DNA of 7,735 nt, from positions 1 to 7,735 of the forward strand of contig JAOPUQ010000264.1 in NCBI GenBank assembly GCA_025963425.1. Direction: 5' to 3'. The translations under genes were made by a program, and so were the position numbers. This DNA comes from Modestobacter sp. GTDB lineage: Bacteria > Actinomycetota > Actinomycetes > Mycobacteriales > Geodermatophilaceae. Numbering within the stretch: position 1 is the first letter of the stretch; each line of letters starts with the position of its first letter. The notes beneath the pieces were generated by a model. That model did not search any database. It saw only the letters and a program-made list of their open reading frames with translations, and was not told where the DNA came from. Shown here one piece after another: positions 1 to 5,717 of the stretch.

Positions 1-1287
1 GGGGCGCCCGCTCTCCCCGGCCGGGCCGGGCTGCCGCGGGGCGACCCGGCCCAGCAGCGAGCGGGCCGCCCGGACGACGGTGTCCCGGTCGTAGGTGAGC
101 GCGAACTCGAAGGTGCGCTCCGCGTCCGGCCCGTCGTCGTGCAGGTCGCGGGCGAGCAGGGCGGCGCTGAAGTGCGGGCTGAGGACGACGACGTCCCACT
201 CGCCGCGGACCGGGTCGTCGGCCCGCAGGTGGGTGCCGCGCACGCCGGGCAGCGGCTCGACGGGCAGGTCCTCGCCCAGCGCGGCGACGAAGCCGACGCG
301 GGAGACCAGGTCGCGGTAGCGCAGCGTGGTGGCCGGGGTGAAGTGCCGGGCCTCCTGGAAGGTGGCGGCCACGACGCAGGTGTCGCCCAGGCGCATGGCC
401 TGTCGCTCCAGCTGCTTGGACAGCTCGATGAGCAGCGCCTTGGGTGCCCGGCGCAGCGGCACCTCGGGGGGCAGGGACCGGAAGGGCGAGTTCTCGTCGT
501 CCCCGGCCTCGACCGGCCGCGGGGACGGCAGCGCGAGCCGGCCGCCGGGGTGGCCGGGGACGGCGCCGGCGGCCGGGCGGCCGAACAACCAGCCCTGGCC
601 GAGGGTGGCACCGAGGGCCCGGGCCATCCGGAGGTGGTCGGCGTCCTCGATCCCCTCGGCGAGCACCAGTGCGCCGGAGGCCTCGGCGTAGGCGTTGACC
701 GCGTTCATGATCTCGGCGATCGCCGGACCGGGCCGTTCCTGCACCAGCCGCAGGTCGAGCTTGACCACGTCGGGGCGCAGCAGCGGCATGAAGGCCAGCG
801 ACAGTGAGTCTGCGCCCACGTCGTCCAGGGCGACGCTCCAGCCGAACTCCCGGACCCGGTCGACGGTGCGCAGCAGCTCGGCCGGGCGGGCTGCCAGCGC
901 ACGCTCGGTGATCTCCAGGACCACCTGCAGGTCCCCGGGCGCATCGGCCACGCTGCGGGCCAGCTCGGCCAGCGGGGCGTCGTCGAGCACCTCGGGTTCG
1001 ACGTTGACGAACACGGTCAGCGGCGCCAGCAGCCCCTGCTGCACCGCGCCGCGGAAGGCGGCGGCCCGGCAGGCGGCGTCCAGCTCGGCGAGGCACCCCG
1101 CCTCGCGGGCGGCCGCGAACAGCGCGTCGGGTGACCGCAGGGGACCCTCCGGCCCGCGGGCCAACGCCTCGTAGGCGACCACGCGGCCGCTGTCGAGGTC
1201 GACGATGGGCTGGAAGAGGCTGTGCACCTCGTCGGCGCGCACCATCTGCCGGACGGCGGCCGCTGAGACCTCCGGAACTGACTCCAC
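1..1287 (-). CDS. EAL-DICT c-di-GMP phosphodiesterase (C-terminus cut by window edge)
   Basis: Predicted cyclic-di-GMP phosphodiesterase hydrolysing c-di-GMP to pGpG in the cytoplasm, with a DICT sensory domain as C-terminal module. Counting from the GTG at 1287, the EAL domain spans about residues 10-240. The catalytic set is intact: E40 in YEALARG, N95 in FVNVEP, E125 in LEITE, D155-D156 in ALDDVG, K176 in VKLD, E211 in LAEGIE and Q231 in GQGWLFG. There is no GGDEF domain. Residues about 275-425 (PKALLIELSKQLE onward, then VVAATFQEARHFTP and WDVVVLSPHFSAALLARDL) match the DICT fold that accompanies EAL and GGDEF domains in actinobacteria. Only a short tail should be missing beyond position 1. 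The start is uncertain: GTG 1287 and ATG 1245 are in frame but lack a ribosome site, while a good GGAGG at 1342-1346 serves an ATG at 1334 in another frame. The gene is divergent from the GAF gene at 1397. Confidence 0.88.
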   Translation of the reverse strand, partial: MESVPEVSAAAVRQMVRADEVHSLFQPIVDLDSGRVVAYEALARGPEGPLRSPDALFAAAREAGCLAELDAACRAAAFRGAVQQGLLAPLTVFVNVEPEVLDDAPLAELARSVADAPGDLQVVLEITERALAARPAELLRTVDRVREFGWSVALDDVGADSLSLAFMPLLRPDVVKLDLRLVQERPGPAIAEIMNAVNAYAEASGALVLAEGIEDADHLRMARALGATLGQGWLFGRPAAGAVPGHPGGRLALPSPRPVEAGDDENSPFRSLPPEVPLRRAPKALLIELSKQLERQAMRLGDTCVVAATFQEARHFTPATTLRYRDLVSRVGFVAALGEDLPVEPLPGVRGTHLRADDPVRGEWDVVVLSPHFSAALLARDLHDDGPDAERTFEFALTYDRDTVVRAARSLLGRVAPRQPGPAGESGRP

Positions 1288-1334
1288 GTGGGGAACATCG
1301 GGGCCGGGCGCGTCCGGGCGGAGTCTGACAGCAT

Positions 1335-1346
1335 CGACCTGCCTCC
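1335..1346 (-). promoter_or_regulatory. Strong Shine-Dalgarno site upstream of the EAL gene, out of frame with it
   Basis: On the minus strand GGAGG (1346 to 1342) is followed by a 7-nt spacer and an ATG at 1334-1332. This is the best ribosome site upstream of the EAL gene. The ATG frame (MLSDSARTRPAPMFP...) does not enter the EAL frame: it differs by two bases modulo three and runs as non-domain sequence to 1017. Either the real start is elsewhere (GTG 1287) or the sequence carries an indel between about 1334 and 1245. Spacing and strength are seen directly; its use is inferred. Confidence 0.4.
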
Positions 1347-1380
1347 AAAGGGGTGAGCGCCGCCGCTCCACAGCTGCTCG

Positions 1381-1386
1381 TACGGT
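1381..1386 (+). promoter_or_regulatory. Possible -10 box of the GAF gene
   Basis: TACGGT fits the actinobacterial TAnnnT pattern and ends 10 nt before the ATG at 1397. This would give a very short leader of about 3-4 nt, so the G-rich stretch just before the ATG (GGGGGGA) would be partly or wholly upstream of the transcript start. I see no convincing -35 box. The same hexamer is the -10 of pfkA further on. Weak evidence. Confidence 0.3.
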
Positions 1387-1396
1387 CGGGGGGACG

Positions 1397-2521
1397 ATGG
1401 GTCCGGAGCGCGTCTTCGAGCTGCCCACCTGGGCGGCCCTGCCGGCCCGACCCCACCCGGCCTTCGACCGGCTGGCCCAGGCGGTCGCCGAGCAGCTCTG
1501 CGTGCCGATCGCGCTGATCAGCCTGGTGTCCAAGGGCGGCCAGGTCTTCCCGGGAGCCGTCGGCCTGCCCGCGCCGTGGAGCACCCGACGGTCCTGGCCG
1601 CTGAGCTACTCGCTGAGCCAGCACGTGACGACGACGGGGCGCTCGATGATCGTCGACGACGCCCGGCTGGACCCCGTGCTGTGCGGTAACGGCGCCGTGC
1701 GCGACCTCGGCGTCGTCGCCTTCGCGGGCGTGCCGCTCCTGGACGCGCAGGGCCGGCCGCTCGGGGCGCTGAGCGCCAGTGACCGGGTGGCACGCCACTG
1801 GCTCCCCGCCGATGTCGAGGTGCTGGAGCGGCTGGCGGCCCAGGGCTCCCGGCTGCTCCAGGTCCAGGCCCTCGATCTTGCCGAGCGCGAGTCGAGGGCC
1901 GCCTGCGAGCGGGCGGCCACCGCCGCGGAGCAGGCGGCGCGGGCCGCGCAGGCGGCGTTCGAGGCGGCCGAGGCCGAGGCAGACCGTGCCCGGGTCGTCG
2001 CCCGGCTGGCCGTCGCCCTGCTCGCGGCAGAGACCCTCGGGGACGTGCTGCGGACCGTGGACCGGCTCGTCCGCTCCCCGCTCGGCGCGACGGCGGCGGT
2101 GCTGGGGGTGGTCGAGGCGGGCAGCCCGCTGCTGCAGGCGTACCCGGCCGGCCCGTCGTCGGGGCCCGGGGAGCACTGGGAGCTGCACGTGGACGACGCC
2201 CACCCCCTCGCCGTCGCGGTGCGGGAGCGTCGCCTGGTCACCGCGGCGACCCGGGAGGAGGCCGACCAGCTCTTCGCGACCGCGCGGCGGCTGCCCGACA
2301 GCGCCGCGGAGTCCACGCTGGCCCTGCCCCTGGTGCTCGGCGAGCACGCCTCCTCGGGGGCCCTGCTGCTGTCCTGGTCGGGCCGGCGCGAGCTGGACGA
2401 TGCGCTGGGGACCGTCCTCACCGAACTGGCCGGGCAGCTGGGCCACGCCCTGGACCGGGTGCTGCTGGCCGCCGCGCGGCAGCACCTGGCGCGCTCGCTG
2501 CCGTCGGTTGCCGTCGGCTGA
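1397..2521 (+). CDS. Tandem GAF-domain sensor protein without output domain
   Basis: Protein of 374 aa, cytoplasmic, with no signal peptide or membrane segment. GAF domain 1 covers about residues 20-158 (AFDRLAQAVAEQLCVPIALISLV, SLSQHVTTTGRSMIVDDAR, VRDLGVVAFAGVPLLDAQGRPLGALSASD). An alanine/glutamate/arginine-rich coiled coil follows at about 160-205, then a more diverged GAF-like domain at about 207-358 (ALPLVLGEHASSGALLLSWSG). In related actinobacterial proteins this arrangement usually leads into a SpoIIE/PP2C phosphatase, histidine kinase or GGDEF domain. Here the protein stops at LARSLPSVAVG with none. The first GAF domain has serine where the family often has cysteine (SLSQH, GALSAS). 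ATG 1397 was chosen because it directly precedes the first conserved block and has a G-rich ribosome site (GGGGGGACG). The frame is open further upstream, but only as a mirror of the EAL gene. The ligand is unknown. The neighbouring EAL gene makes a signalling role plausible. Confidence 0.85.
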   Translation: MGPERVFELPTWAALPARPHPAFDRLAQAVAEQLCVPIALISLVSKGGQVFPGAVGLPAPWSTRRSWPLSYSLSQHVTTTGRSMIVDDARLDPVLCGNGAVRDLGVVAFAGVPLLDAQGRPLGALSASDRVARHWLPADVEVLERLAAQGSRLLQVQALDLAERESRAACERAATAAEQAARAAQAAFEAAEAEADRARVVARLAVALLAAETLGDVLRTVDRLVRSPLGATAAVLGVVEAGSPLLQAYPAGPSSGPGEHWELHVDDAHPLAVAVRERRLVTAATREEADQLFATARRLPDSAAESTLALPLVLGEHASSGALLLSWSGRRELDDALGTVLTELAGQLGHALDRVLLAAARQHLARSLPSVAVG

Positions 2522-2571
2522 GCCGCTCCTGCCCCGCCGTCCCTCGGCAGAGCCGCGCGGTCGGGCTCAGC
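2517..2571. terminator. Inverted repeat spanning both stop codons of the convergent GAF and GntR genes
   Basis: GCTGAGCC (2517-2524) and GGCTCAGC (2564-2571) are perfect 8-bp inverted arms. Each arm contains one of the two facing stop codons (TGA 2519-2521 and TCA 2567-2569), and the interval of about 39 bp is C/G-rich. It could fold as a shared bidirectional terminator, but the loop is long and there is no T-tract, so this is not a classical intrinsic terminator. The repeat is seen directly; its function is inferred. Confidence 0.25.
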
Positions 2572-3307
2572 GACCGCCGACGGAGACCTCGAACTCGACC
2601 TGGCTCACGTCCGGGCGGAGCCGGGAGAACGAGTGCACCAGGGGGCGCCCGGCGCTGTCGCGGACCGTCGTGCGCACCACCAGCAACGGGGAGCCGGCGA
2701 CGACCTGCAGCACGTCGGCCTCGTCGGCGGCCGCCGTCCCCACGTCGACCACGATGCGGGCGTGCGCCAGGTCGGCCTGGTACTCGCGGCGGAGGAACTC
2801 GTAGAGCGACCCGTGGCCGAAGTCCTCGGTGGCCGCCTTTGGGTAGGTGTCGGCGGGCAGGAAGCTGCGGACGACGTGGTTGGGCAGCCCGTCCACGCTG
2901 CGCAGCCGGATGAGCTCCACGACGTCCTCGGCGGTGCCGACGCCCAGCTCGGTGGCGATGGCCGGAGCCGCCGGGACGATGCGCTGCTCCAGCACGATGG
3001 TGCCCACCTGGGCGCCCTGTTCGGTCATCACCGAGTGGAAGCCGGCGATCCGGTGGACGAAGCTCTCGCGATACTCGTGCCGGATGCCCGGGCGGCTGAC
3101 GAAGGTGCCCCGGCCCTGCTCCCGGACGAGGTGCCCGTCGGCGACCAGGCCGTCGACCGCGCGGCGCAGGGTGATCCGGCTGACGCCGTACTCCCGGCAC
3201 AGCACCGGCTCGGGCGGGAGGAGGGTGTGCTCGGGCAGTGACGAGGCGCGGCGGCGGAGCGCCTCGCGCACGGCGAGGTACTTGGGCCCCGCCTCGGAAC
3301 TCGACAC
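2567..3307 (-). CDS. GntR-family (HutC type) transcriptional regulator with UTRA domain
   Basis: Protein of 246 aa from the GTG at 3307. The N-terminal winged helix-turn-helix is at about residues 8-72 (PKYLAVREALRRR, LLPPEPVLCREYGVSRITLRRAVDGLV, then wing GHLVREQGRGTFV). The UTRA ligand-binding domain is at about 85-245 (AGFHSVMTEQGAQVGTIVLEQR, LIRLRSVDGLP, then VVAGSPLLVVRTTVRDSAGRPL near the end). UTRA members of this group usually bind sugar phosphates or other small metabolites and release DNA on binding. Divergent pfkA and the palindromic operator between them suggest a carbohydrate-responsive repressor of pfkA and of itself. Start choice: GTG 3307 lies 6 nt after a TACCTT -10 box, which fits a leaderless mRNA. 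ATG 3328 and ATG 3346 are in-frame alternatives, but both lack a ribosome site and 3346 lies just beside the operator. The ligand cannot be read from the sequence. Confidence 0.9.
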   Translation of the reverse strand: MSSSEAGPKYLAVREALRRRASSLPEHTLLPPEPVLCREYGVSRITLRRAVDGLVADGHLVREQGRGTFVSRPGIRHEYRESFVHRIAGFHSVMTEQGAQVGTIVLEQRIVPAAPAIATELGVGTAEDVVELIRLRSVDGLPNHVVRSFLPADTYPKAATEDFGHGSLYEFLRREYQADLAHARIVVDVGTAAADEADVLQVVAGSPLLVVRTTVRDSAGRPLVHSFSRLRPDVSQVEFEVSVGGR

Positions 3308-3313
3308 ACCACA

Positions 3314-3319
3314 AAGGTA
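3314..3319 (-). promoter_or_regulatory. -10 box of the GntR gene (leaderless start)
   Basis: Minus-strand TACCTT (3319 to 3314) matches TAnnnT and is followed by six bases and the GTG at 3307. That is close to the spacing expected when transcription starts at or next to the start codon. No clear -35 hexamer is visible, and the area where it would lie is occupied by the GTCTAGAC operator. Supported by position and pattern only. Confidence 0.4.
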
Positions 3320-3326
3320 CTGCACC

Positions 3327-3356
3327 ATGAGACGTCTAGACGTCATGACGTACGGT
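3327..3356 (+). promoter_or_regulatory. Predicted pfkA promoter
   Basis: ATGAGA (3327-3332, four of six matches to TTGACA) and TACGGT (3351-3356, TAnnnT) are separated by 18 bp. Transcription would start near 3363 and give a leader of about 28 nt containing the ribosome site AAGGAG (3380-3385), 5 nt before the GTG at 3391. The operator at 3331-3344 fills the spacer between the two boxes, a position from which a bound protein would block RNA polymerase. Confidence 0.5.
3331..3351. promoter_or_regulatory. Operator: overlapping palindromes with HutC-type core GTCTAGAC
   Basis: GACGTCTAGACGTC (3331-3344) is a perfect 14-bp palindrome whose centre GTCTAGAC is the core seen in operators of HutC-subfamily GntR regulators such as DasR. 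A second perfect palindrome, ACGTCATGACGT (3340-3351), overlaps it, so the half-site GACGT/ACGTC recurs across 21 bp with palindrome centres 8 bp apart. It lies between the GntR gene and pfkA, in the pfkA promoter spacer and the -35 region of the GntR promoter. I infer that the adjacent GntR protein binds it and controls both genes. Confidence 0.7.
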
Positions 3357-3390
3357 GCTGCCAGTATCCCCCTCGATCGAAGGAGACCGC

Positions 3391-4419
3391 GTGCGCATCG
3401 GAGTCCTGACCGGCGGCGGCGACTGCCCCGGCCTGAACGCCGTGATCCGGTCGGTGGTGCGGACGGCGGAGCTCACCTACGGCAGCGAAGTGGTCGGCTT
3501 CCGCAACGGCTGGCGCGGGCTGCTGGAGAACGAGTCGACCCCGCTGTCGATCCCCCGGGTGGACGGGCTGCTGACCCGTGGCGGCACCACGCTGGGCTCG
3601 GCCCGGGTGGCCCCGGAGCGGCTGCACGACGGCATCGAGCGGATGCGCGAGGTGCTGGCCGCCCACGCCGTCGACGTCCTGGTCCCGATCGGCGGGGAGG
3701 GGACGCTGACCGCCGCCGCCATGCTGTCCCGCGCCGGCGTGCCGGTCGTCGGGGTGCCCAAGACCATCGACAACGACATCGACGGCACCGACCTCACCTT
3801 CGGCTTCGACACCGCGGTCAGCATCGCCACCGAGATGATCGACCGGCTGCACACCACCGCGGAATCCCACCAGCGGGTGCTGCTGGTGGAGGTGATGGGC
3901 CGGCACGCGGGCTGGATCGCGCTGCACGCCGGGCTGGCGTCGGGCGCGCACCTGACCCTGGTGCCAGAGGAGCCCTTCGACGTCACCGAGGTGTGCGAGC
4001 TGGTGACCAACCGCTTCGACCGCGGCGACTCGCACGTCATCGTCGTGGTGTCGGAGGGGGCGACCCCGAAGCCGGGCAGCATGGGGCTGCGCGACGGCGG
4101 CCTGGACGAGTTCGGGCACCGGCGGTTCACCGGCGTCGCGCAGCAGCTGGGCGAGGAGCTGGAGCGACGGACCGGCAAGGAGGTCCGGACGACGGTGCTC
4201 GGCCACGTGCAGCGCGGAGGCACGCCGACGTCGTTCGACCGGGTGCTGGCGACCCGGTTCGGGCTGTACGCCACGATCGCCGCCCACGAGGGGCACGTCG
4301 GGCAGATGGTCGCCCTGCACGGCACCGAGATCCGGCTGGTCCCGCTGGCCGACGCCGTCGCGCGGCTCAAGACCGTGCCGCCGACGCGACTGGCGGAGAC
4401 CGCCGCCTTCACCGGCTGA
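3391..4419 (+). CDS. pfkA: 6-phosphofructokinase, probably ATP-dependent
   Basis: Enzyme of 342 aa phosphorylating fructose 6-phosphate to fructose 1,6-bisphosphate, the committing step of glycolysis (EC 2.7.1.11). From GTG 3391, residue numbers match Escherichia coli PfkA: GGGD at 8-11, GGEGT at 101-105, KTIDNDID from 124 with catalytic D127, R162 in SHQR, MGRHAGW from 169, E222 in VSEGA, and GHVQRGG at 271-277. G104 is the residue typical of ATP users, where pyrophosphate-dependent enzymes have aspartate. K124 and MGRHAGW are shared with pyrophosphate-type and actinobacterial group-III enzymes, as I recall for Streptomyces coelicolor PFK. ATP use is therefore favoured but not proven. Length is that of the short bacterial form. 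The start is set by AAGGAG (3380-3385), 5 nt upstream. The gene is divergent from the GntR gene with a shared operator, and its stop is 4 bp from the stop of the opposing phosphoesterase gene. Confidence 0.95.
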   Translation: MRIGVLTGGGDCPGLNAVIRSVVRTAELTYGSEVVGFRNGWRGLLENESTPLSIPRVDGLLTRGGTTLGSARVAPERLHDGIERMREVLAAHAVDVLVPIGGEGTLTAAAMLSRAGVPVVGVPKTIDNDIDGTDLTFGFDTAVSIATEMIDRLHTTAESHQRVLLVEVMGRHAGWIALHAGLASGAHLTLVPEEPFDVTEVCELVTNRFDRGDSHVIVVVSEGATPKPGSMGLRDGGLDEFGHRRFTGVAQQLGEELERRTGKEVRTTVLGHVQRGGTPTSFDRVLATRFGLYATIAAHEGHVGQMVALHGTEIRLVPLADAVARLKTVPPTRLAETAAFTG

Positions 4420-4423
4420 GGGC

Positions 4424-5674
4424 TCACCGTGGCGCGGTCGGGCGCCCCGGCTGCAGCTCGATGACGGTGACCTCCGGCCGCGCGCCGACCCGCATGGGTG
4501 GTCCCCAGTAGCCGGCGCCGGCGGTGACGTACAGCTGGGTCGGCCCCTGCTGCGACCAGCCCTCCACGGCCGGCTGGTCCAGCCGGACGGCGTAGTCGAA
4601 GGGCCACAGCTGGCCGCCGTGGGTGTGGCCGGACAGCTGCAGGTCGACCCCGGCGGCGCGGGCCTGCTCCACCTGCACCGGCTGGTGGGCGAGCAGGACG
4701 ACGGGGACGGTGTCGTCCCGGCCGTCGAGGGCGGCGTCGAGGTCGGCGCCGTGCCCTGGGACGCCGGAGCGGGCCGCGGTGCGGTCGTCGATGCCGGCCA
4801 GGTCGAACGACGCCCCGCCGCGGCGGATGGGCACCCGCTCGTTGCGCAGCACGTCGACGCCCAGTGTCGGCAGGTGCCGCAGCCAGGCGCGGGTGTCGAC
4901 GAAGTACTCGTGGTTGCCGGTCACGAAGAAGACGCCCTGCTCGCTGACCAGGTCGGCGAGCGGGGCGACGTCCTCGCGCAGCTCGTCGACCTCGCCGTCC
5001 ACCAGGTCGCCGACGATCGCCACGACGTCCGGTCGCTGGGCGTTCACCGTCTCGACCACCCGCTCGAACCGCCGGCCGCCGTAGGTCGCCGACAGGTGCC
5101 CGTCGGAGAAGGTGACGATGCGCAGCCCGGCCAGCTCGGCGGGCAGGTTCGGCAGGTGGATGGGGATGCGCCGGACGACGGGGGCGGAGTTGGCGACGAC
5201 CGCGCCGGTGCCCGCCGTCCCCAGGGCGACCGCACCCGCACCGACCGCCAGGGTGCGGGCGAGGAGCAGCCGCCGGGAGAGGTCGATGGCATCGCGGTCC
5301 GGAACATCGCGATCCTGGCGGATCGCACCGCGATCAGGTGCCGTCCCCCTCCGGGGCCCACTCGGCGTGACGAGACGCAGAACCAGCCGGATCGGCTCGG
5401 TCAGGAGCGTGGCGAGGAACAGGTAGAAGACCAGGCCGACCCAGCTGTAGCCGACCCAGGCCAGCGGGGTTCCCGCCGACAGCGGCAGCCGGCCGCGCAG
5501 GGCCACGGCGAGGGTCGGCAGCAGCGCCAGGACGACGGTGAGCAGGGTCAGGCGGCGGCGGAGCGGGCCCGGCCGGGTCGTGCCGCGGACCAGTCGCCAC
5601 CACACGTAGCCGTGCAGCAGCAGCATGGCCAGCAGCACGACCGCCCCGAAGCCGAGCAGGGCGATCAGGGCCAC
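4424..5674 (-). CDS. Membrane-anchored calcineurin-like metallophosphoesterase (YkuE/YaeI-like)
   Basis: Protein of 416 aa. Three hydrophobic segments lie at about residues 2-23, 42-59 and 71-91. An arginine-rich linker (about 103-134) leads to SRRLLLA and a fourth hydrophobic segment at about 139-162. The metallophosphoesterase domain spans about 183-410 with all metal motifs: SDGHL (D191, H193), GDLVD (D223, D226), GNHE (N254, H255), LLAHQP (H330) and GHTHGGQ (H350, H352). By the positive-inside rule, the arginine-rich loops after segments 1 and 3 are cytoplasmic, which puts the catalytic domain outside. SRRLLLA resembles a Tat-type motif but is internal. The substrate is unknown; related proteins act on phosphodiesters or lipid-linked phosphates. 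GTG 5674 was chosen because GGAG (5682-5685) is 7 nt upstream; GTG 5680 is too close to it. It is 43 bp downstream of the CYTH-CHAD gene on the same strand, so co-transcription is likely. Confidence 0.92.
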   Translation of the reverse strand: MALIALLGFGAVVLLAMLLLHGYVWWRLVRGTTRPGPLRRRLTLLTVVLALLPTLAVALRGRLPLSAGTPLAWVGYSWVGLVFYLFLATLLTEPIRLVLRLVTPSGPRRGTAPDRGAIRQDRDVPDRDAIDLSRRLLLARTLAVGAGAVALGTAGTGAVVANSAPVVRRIPIHLPNLPAELAGLRIVTFSDGHLSATYGGRRFERVVETVNAQRPDVVAIVGDLVDGEVDELREDVAPLADLVSEQGVFFVTGNHEYFVDTRAWLRHLPTLGVDVLRNERVPIRRGGASFDLAGIDDRTAARSGVPGHGADLDAALDGRDDTVPVVLLAHQPVQVEQARAAGVDLQLSGHTHGGQLWPFDYAVRLDQPAVEGWSQQGPTQLYVTAGAGYWGPPMRVGARPEVTVIELQPGRPTAPR

Positions 5675-5717
5675 CGGCACGCTCCGGGACGCCGTTCCCG
5701 GCCGGGGAGCTGCCCGG

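Noticed and set aside
139..1174. Several plus-strand frames opposite the EAL-DICT gene.
   Set aside because: The minus strand has all catalytic EAL residues in one frame; the plus frames are mirror artefacts.
1205..1396. Upstream extension of the GAF reading frame to an ATG at 1205.
   Set aside because: The extension overlaps the EAL gene in antisense and encodes nothing conserved; ATG 1397 directly precedes the GAF domain.
1606..2421. Serine/arginine-rich minus-strand frame of about 271 codons opposite the GAF gene.
   Set aside because: It is a shadow of the GAF gene, with no domain and no start signal.
3373..3380. Palindrome TCGATCGA in the pfkA leader.
   Set aside because: Only 8 bp and likely by chance; it lies just upstream of the ribosome site without other support.
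3343..4607. Two minus-strand open frames opposite pfkA.
   Set aside because: The plus strand encodes a full phosphofructokinase with a ribosome site; the antisense frames have histidine- or serine-rich filler.
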